Assembly: GCA_034359265.1 (NCBI GenBank)
Contig: CP136890.1
Coordinates: 27,818,501 to 27,882,500, forward strand
Direction: 5' to 3'
Source: Canna indica
Lineage: Eukaryota; Streptophyta; Magnoliopsida; Zingiberales; Cannaceae
DNA length: 64,000 nucleotides
Shown here: in pieces, positions 59,301 through 64,000 of the stretch
Layout: every line of letters starts with the position of its first letter
How positions within the stretch are numbered: the stretch's first letter is position 1
Program-made: the position numbers and the translations under genes
The notes under the pieces: generated by a model
Seen by the model: only the letters and a program-made list of their open reading frames with translations
Databases searched by the model: none
What the model was told of the DNA's origin: nothing

Positions 59301-62300
59301 TGGACCTACCTGTAATCAGTAAGTATTTTTTTTTCTAGATTTATCATATGCACCCAGCCTGGATATATTTGTCAGTTTATTATATGAATTTGCAGTGATG
59401 TCGAGTGATACAAGATTCAATGTTGTGATGAAAGGAGTCAGTCATGGAGCCTGTGATTTCTTAGCTAAGCCTGCACGTATGGAAGAGCTGCAGAATATAT
59501 GGCAGCATGTTGTTAGAAGAAAGTGGCTTGATAATAAAGAAAATGAACGCTCAGGTAGTGTGGAAGAAACTGATCGTAATAGACAAGCCCCCGATGATTC
59601 TGAATATGCTTCCTCAGTAAATGATGGAACAGATAGTTCGTGGAAATATCAGAAGAAGAAAAGAGATGCTAAAGAGGATGATGATGGTGAACTAGACAGT
59701 GGTGATCCTTCATCAAAAAAACCACGTGTAGTGTGGTCAGTGGAACTCCATCAGCAGTTTGTCAATGCTGTGAACCAACTGGGAATCGACAGTATGAACT
59801 CTTCAAGCCTCTTATATGCTTTATCTAACACTAAAAATCCATTAGTTTTTAACTCTAAAGTTAAATGAGTTACTAATGCATTTCATTGTTTATTTTGTTA
59901 CATAAAATATGAATAAGCATTATTTATTGTTGAAAGTTGCTGCATATTGCAGAGGCTGTCCCCAAGAGAATCCTAGAATTGATGAATGTTCCCGGTTTAA
60001 CTAGAGAAAATGTTGCGAGCCATTTGCAGGTGTGACCATGAGCTACCTAAGTTACATTTTTGCAATTATTGCTAGCTTTGATTCTGTCATACACATTTCC
60101 CCTTTCCTTCTGATTGACTAGAGTAACTGGTTTTCATCATGTCTTGGATTGGGATTCTATTTTCATTCTATTTATGGGCGACTTAGTCTTTAGTTTCTTA
60201 TTGCTTAAGAAAAGGAGACCTGAATTTGGCTTATGCATTGGGGAATGATGATCTTACCAAAACTTTTGACAATCTACTTGCCAATTAGTGCTTTAAATCA
60301 AACTTGATATAAAAGTTTAAATTTGTTGCCTCAAGGAAATATCTCATTTGTATGCTAGTCTGTTTTACAGTTATCGCTATAGGGTTTATGTTTTTATCTA
60401 CATCTGCATAAACTGTTGAAACCATTGTAGCCTGGTAAGTTATAATTTACCCTGGAATCCTATTTGACATTTTGAAAAAGTAGGAAATTTCAAAAGTAGT
60501 TTCCCATACTGGTAACAAATTATCATCAGGAATATTTCAAACTACTGATTGCAAATGGCAATAATTGGATTAATTCTGTTGCTAACACAATGTTTCCATG
60601 CATCAGATCATCAGCTTGTTTATATTTGAAGGACTTTAAGATCCATCCTTACTAAAAGTTCTATCTTCAGATTTATCTATACAATTCTGATATTTGCAAA
60701 AAATATCTGTGCAATTATCTGATTAATGGAGTTATTCTCTTTTGTTAGCAGGTCCGTTTGGCAATAATAATGAACTGTTAACTTATAAAATGATCTCAAA
60801 TTTACCTCATTCCATCTTACAGATGAAGGGCTTCTTTGTTGTGGCATATAGTAACTGATTAGTTTTATGAAAACTGTACACATACATTACGTTGTGAATA
60901 TAAAATATAACAGTATATCTTTTTTATATGTGTAGAAATTCAGACTTTACCTGAAAAGGTTAAGTGGAGTTGCTCAACATCAAAATGGACTTAACAATAC
61001 TTTATGTGGACCTTCAAATGCAAAAGTGGCTCAGCTGGGAAGACTTGATTTCCAAGCTTTGGCAGTCCAAGGTCAAATTTCTCCACAAACACTGGCTGCC
61101 TTGCAAGATGAGCTCTTAGGTCGCCCATCTCGTGGCTTAGCTATGCCACCAATGAACCAGCCAATAGTCCAACAATCTTCAGTGCAAGGAAATAATAGTG
61201 TAACTTTTGAACGAGGAATAGCATTTGGTCAGCCTTTGTTAAAGGGCCAGGCATTATCTTCTTTTCCAGTTTGGCCCTCAAATAACCTGGGTGCAGTGGG
61301 CTCTGCCAGCAACCTTGGAGGGTTGAGTACTCAGAGCAGCAACATGCCTGTGACAATGTTGCCACAACCACAGCCACAAACTGTGCCACCAGAATCCAGT
61401 CATGCAAATGTGCAACCGTCCTGTTTGGTTGCCCCTACAAAATCATCAAATAAATTTCAAGTTCAGGGTAATCCTATGGTAAATCAGGAAACTATTCTAG
61501 GCCCCTCTCAAACTTCAGCAAATTTCCAAACAGGAAATGCAGTTGTTCCAGGGATACAAGATTCTATTGTAGTTACTCCTCAATCATCCACTAGCATGAT
61601 GACTGGGAATAATACTTATGTCACAAATCAGAGATCCACAATACTTCCTTCTCAGCCTTTGTCCAGCATTTCAGCAGCGAATGATCCTGGTTTTCTAAAT
61701 CAAAGTTCTGTGATGATCCCTTCTCAACCATTGAACAATTCTCAGGCTGCAAGCAATCCATTTCTTATTAATCAGAACTCCATGATCGTTCCATCACAGT
61801 TATCAAGCACATTTCAAACCGAGAAAAGTATTATGCCTATCACACATAGCTCTTTGAACAAAGGTAGTTCCCATGTCAATTACAATCGTCTGCCAACCCA
61901 ATCAAGTGTTATACCATCCAGTATGGGACAGATGTTAGATGGAGGCTTTGATAATTTTACACTGGTAAATGGCTACTCAGTTCCCATGTCAAAGTCATCA
62001 GAAGTTTTATCAAGCATGAGTAGCAGCACTAGTTGGCAGTTGCACAATCGTCCTAGTGTGTTTCCTCTTGTGCCTAGTCCTTACAATGCTCTAACCACAA
62101 ACTCACTGTTGGGGAAATTGCCCGGAAAAGGACAAGGGAGAAATCTTGGTTTTGTTGGTAAAGGCACTTGCCTCCCGAGTCGTTTTGCTATGGATGACAT
62201 TGAATCGTCAACTAATGGATTGACTGATACTAGCGCTTACACCGGTGATGATGCATATATTCTAAATCAAGATATTTATGGGGCACTTCAAAGTGGACCT

Positions 62301-62324
62301 TGTGCTACCACAAGTTTCAAGTGA
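56380..62324 (+). CDS. Type-B response regulator (cytokinin signalling transcription factor)
   Basis: Five exons: 56380-56530, 59166-59318, 59396-59791, 59953-60029, 60936-62324. All introns are GT-AG and the total is 2166 nt (721 aa). Residues 25-140 form the receiver: acidic D31/D32, phospho-acceptor D77 ([11 protein letters not shown]), S104, K126 (FLAKPAR). An acidic linker with KKKR (188-191) leads to the GARP/Myb DNA-binding domain, 209-269 ([54 protein letters not shown]). Exon 5 is a long Q/N/S/P-rich activation region with [20 protein letters not shown], as in ARR1/ARR2/ARR10/ARR12-type proteins. In the two-component cytokinin pathway such proteins take phosphate from histidine phosphotransfer proteins and activate nuclear targets. 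All key residues are present. ATG 56413 ([10 protein letters not shown]) is an alternative start. Confidence 0.95.
57050..57590. mobile_element. Possible MITE in intron 1 (weak)
   Basis: The left side has AGGAATAG...TTTATTTGGTTG and the right side, read on the - strand, has AGAATAGGAATT...CCTTATTTGGTTG, so the ends look like a diverged inverted repeat about 0.5 kb apart around AT-rich sequence. Target duplication not found. Confidence 0.3.
57760..58135 (+). other. Plastid-derived DNA (NUPT) in intron 1
   Basis: The stretch containing CTATCTCTCGAGCACAAG, TTTAGGTTCGGCC, CATTCTGGGGTGACGGAGGG, TTCCCGAAAGGAAGAACG and ATCAGGAGATTGGATCTAGC matches, as far as I recall, the conserved plastid inverted-repeat sequence between the rps12 3' exons and trnV/rrn16. 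It is GC-richer than the rest of the intron. It carries small changes and gaps against the plastid sequence I remember, so it is an older nuclear transfer. The open frame at 57862-58137 is a by-product. Confidence 0.75.
58140..59165 (+). other. Remainder of intron 1
   Basis: AT-rich intron sequence with several short open frames, none with a recognised domain. It ends in CTTTTCTGTAG at 59165, the acceptor before exon 2. Confidence 0.6.
60030..60935 (+). other. Intron 4 of the response regulator gene
   Basis: Begins GTGTGACC after CATTTGCAG and ends TATATGTGTAG. AT-rich, no gene seen. The intron falls between HLQ and KFR in the DNA-binding domain. Confidence 0.8.
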
Positions 62325-62930
62325 CATGAGCCATGAATGTTTCGGACTTCAAGTAAGAAATTTAGTTCTCTCATCTGCATTATGTAATTATTGCAAAACT
62401 TATATTTCTAGTTCCTTACTATGAACTTTTATTTAATTATCATTTTCTTAATCTTACCCTATTCTTGATGGATTCATTCCATTGGATCGGAAAGATCCAA
62501 AGTTAATCTTCATTACCCACAGTGAAGATGGATTCTCTAGCATATGCATTATTGTTTTTCATTTATAAAGGGAATGACAATTTTTTTTTGTTTGCATTAC
62601 ATTATGTGAGAGATTCATCTAGGGTTAGAAAATATTAGTATCCTACTTGTTTCTTTCATCACAAGTCTACAATTAAGGAACCTAAAGACATTCTCTAAAC
62701 TATGGTTATTTTCTCGTGTGTGATTTTTGCCATTTAATGGATGAATTTAACTTATTATTTCAATGTTTTATTGCTTCCGATTGACTAAAATTGCTCCTTT
62801 TTTCTTTATCCTTGTCACCAATTAGAATGTATTTGGTTTTTCATATTAATGTCTTTATTCCATGTGCATAATTATAATTGAGATAGTGATTACTAGTGTC
62901 ATATTGATATTGCCAGGGTACCAATATTGA
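62325..62930 (+). other. 3' flank of the response regulator gene
   Basis: Follows the stop codon. CTTCAAG|TAAGAAA at about 62350-62360 resembles a splice donor, so a 3'-UTR intron is possible. No ORF and no certain polyadenylation signal recognised. Confidence 0.4.
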
Positions 62931-62939
62931 CTGTTATAG

Positions 62940-63480
62940 TATGCTGTCATATGTCTGTATGTTTGTACAGTTGCAAAAAACCTGTGCCCAGCCAAGTTTG
63001 GGCTTTGCTTAACTTGGCTTGCTACTTTTTGGTTGAGCTAGAGCTTGATTTAATTGCAAAATCAAGTTTGAGCTTGACTCTTTTAAATTTCTTTGAGCTC
63101 AATATGGGTTCGTATTGGTTTATTTATTCAGCTAAGCGAACTGACTTGTCCTAGCTCATTTATATTGCCAAGTGAGCTAGAGCTCCAGTTCAAAAACTCA
63201 CATTACAATAAGGAAATGCGATTAAGATTTAAAAAAATTTAAATCAACTAGACTAAATTAGAAATAAATTAGATTTATGGGCATTAATTTAGATGGTTGT
63301 CTAATTTAAATATAATGCATGTATATCTTATATATAGCTTTGATATAGATCTTGTTGTTGAGCTTATAAATAAGCTTGTTTACGAGCCTAGCTATTTTGC
63401 TCAAGCTTGGCTCCATTAGCCTGTGGAGCCTGAGCCTGGCCTACCTAGGGATTGAGCTGAGCTTGAACGACTTTTATGGA
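62940..63480. repeat. GAGCTTG/CAAGCT-rich dispersed repeat
   Basis: Words such as AACTTGGCTTG, GAGCTAGAGCTTG, GAGCTTGACTC, GAGCTTATAAATAAGCTTG and CAAGCTTGGCTCC recur in both orientations. This is typical of degenerate hAT-type non-autonomous repeats in plants, but I could not define termini. Confidence 0.4.
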
Positions 63481-64000
63481 CTAGTTTGTAGCCTTATGTC
63501 GGTAAGATGGCATAGTGAGGTTGGTATTCTGTCACAACCGGTTACATGTTTTATGCCATATCATGTTAGCTTATACACATTCTGTATGTAAAATATTGCT
63601 CTGTCAGATCTTTTACTGGTTACTTTGTTTTTGTAGGTTAGGTTGGCTTGAGGTCTCATGGGTCATCAGCAACCTATGGATTGTAGCAGGCAATTTCAAA
63701 TTATTCTATATCTACTCTTTTCTTGATTACTCATCCTGTTTGAGTTGAAAGAAATCTTCCAGTGGGATGCCTTTTTTTATCCATCCTCTAAGATGCTAAG
63801 TTATCAAGTTGGTCCACCAGCAATGTAGTTTGACAACTTATTGGTTGAAGCATAAACAGGCCTCTATTGTGGCAGTAGCAAGTTCTTTCAGCTCATAAAA
63901 CAATAATTTTTAATTTTTCGCTTTTCTTTTTGAGCAAAACAATGTGATGCAAGTGTGAGCCAGTTGAGACCTGCTCAACAGTTTGTGTAATTATGGGTTC
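63481..64000. other. Right end of the window
   Basis: AT-rich non-coding sequence with short frames only; nothing recognised. Confidence 0.5.

Overview
The window is nuclear DNA of a flowering plant. The evidence is a five-exon type-B cytokinin response regulator gene with GT-AG introns, plant-specific transposon families (Ty1/copia with an initiator-Met tRNA primer site, CACTA, hAT, Pack-MULE, L1-type LINE, chromovirus LTR) and a piece of plastid inverted-repeat DNA inside an intron. The species cannot be fixed by eye; nothing is bacterial or viral.

Layout. Positions about 465-55446 are one nested repeat block. Its backbone is a tandem array of four units of about 5.9 kb (units begin near 1345, 15248, 21298 and 42263). 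Each full unit reads, on the + strand: a GC-rich module, a gag-like ORF on the - strand (coiled coil plus a 'putative gypsy type' Transposase_28-like domain), a short LTR-like segment on the + strand, and two long AT-rich non-coding segments (A and B). This looks like a LARD-like, Tat-lineage-type LTR element with an antisense extra ORF, arranged head to tail. All ORF copies are broken. Later insertions split the units: a gag-only copia element (2761-10817, target duplication CTCTG); two solo LTRs of a related family (16618-18197; 23978-35367, itself split); a CACTA element (25201-35189) with decayed TNP2 and Transposase_24 genes and a captured spastin-type AAA-ATPase fragment; an hAT MITE (21595-22078); a LINE fragment (38728-41876); a chromovirus-type solo LTR (43024-45459); a 1.2-kb hAT element (48819-50053); and a Pack-MULE carrying a coiled-coil gene fragment (51252-53294) flanked by inverted pieces of the array. 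The last unit also carries a five-copy array of about 188-bp monomers (53631-54590).

The only gene that looks functional is the type-B response regulator at 56380-62324 (+, 721 codons when spliced). Its leader has a CT repeat and three short upstream ORFs, and its 2.6-kb first intron contains plastid-derived DNA. The remaining flank (62325-64000) is non-coding with a GAGCTTG-rich repeat.

The features most worth checking are a dense CGGTCGACCG-type palindrome block just upstream of the TATA box in all four related LTRs, the two transposon-captured gene fragments, the antisense-ORF tandem array, and the intron plastid insertion.
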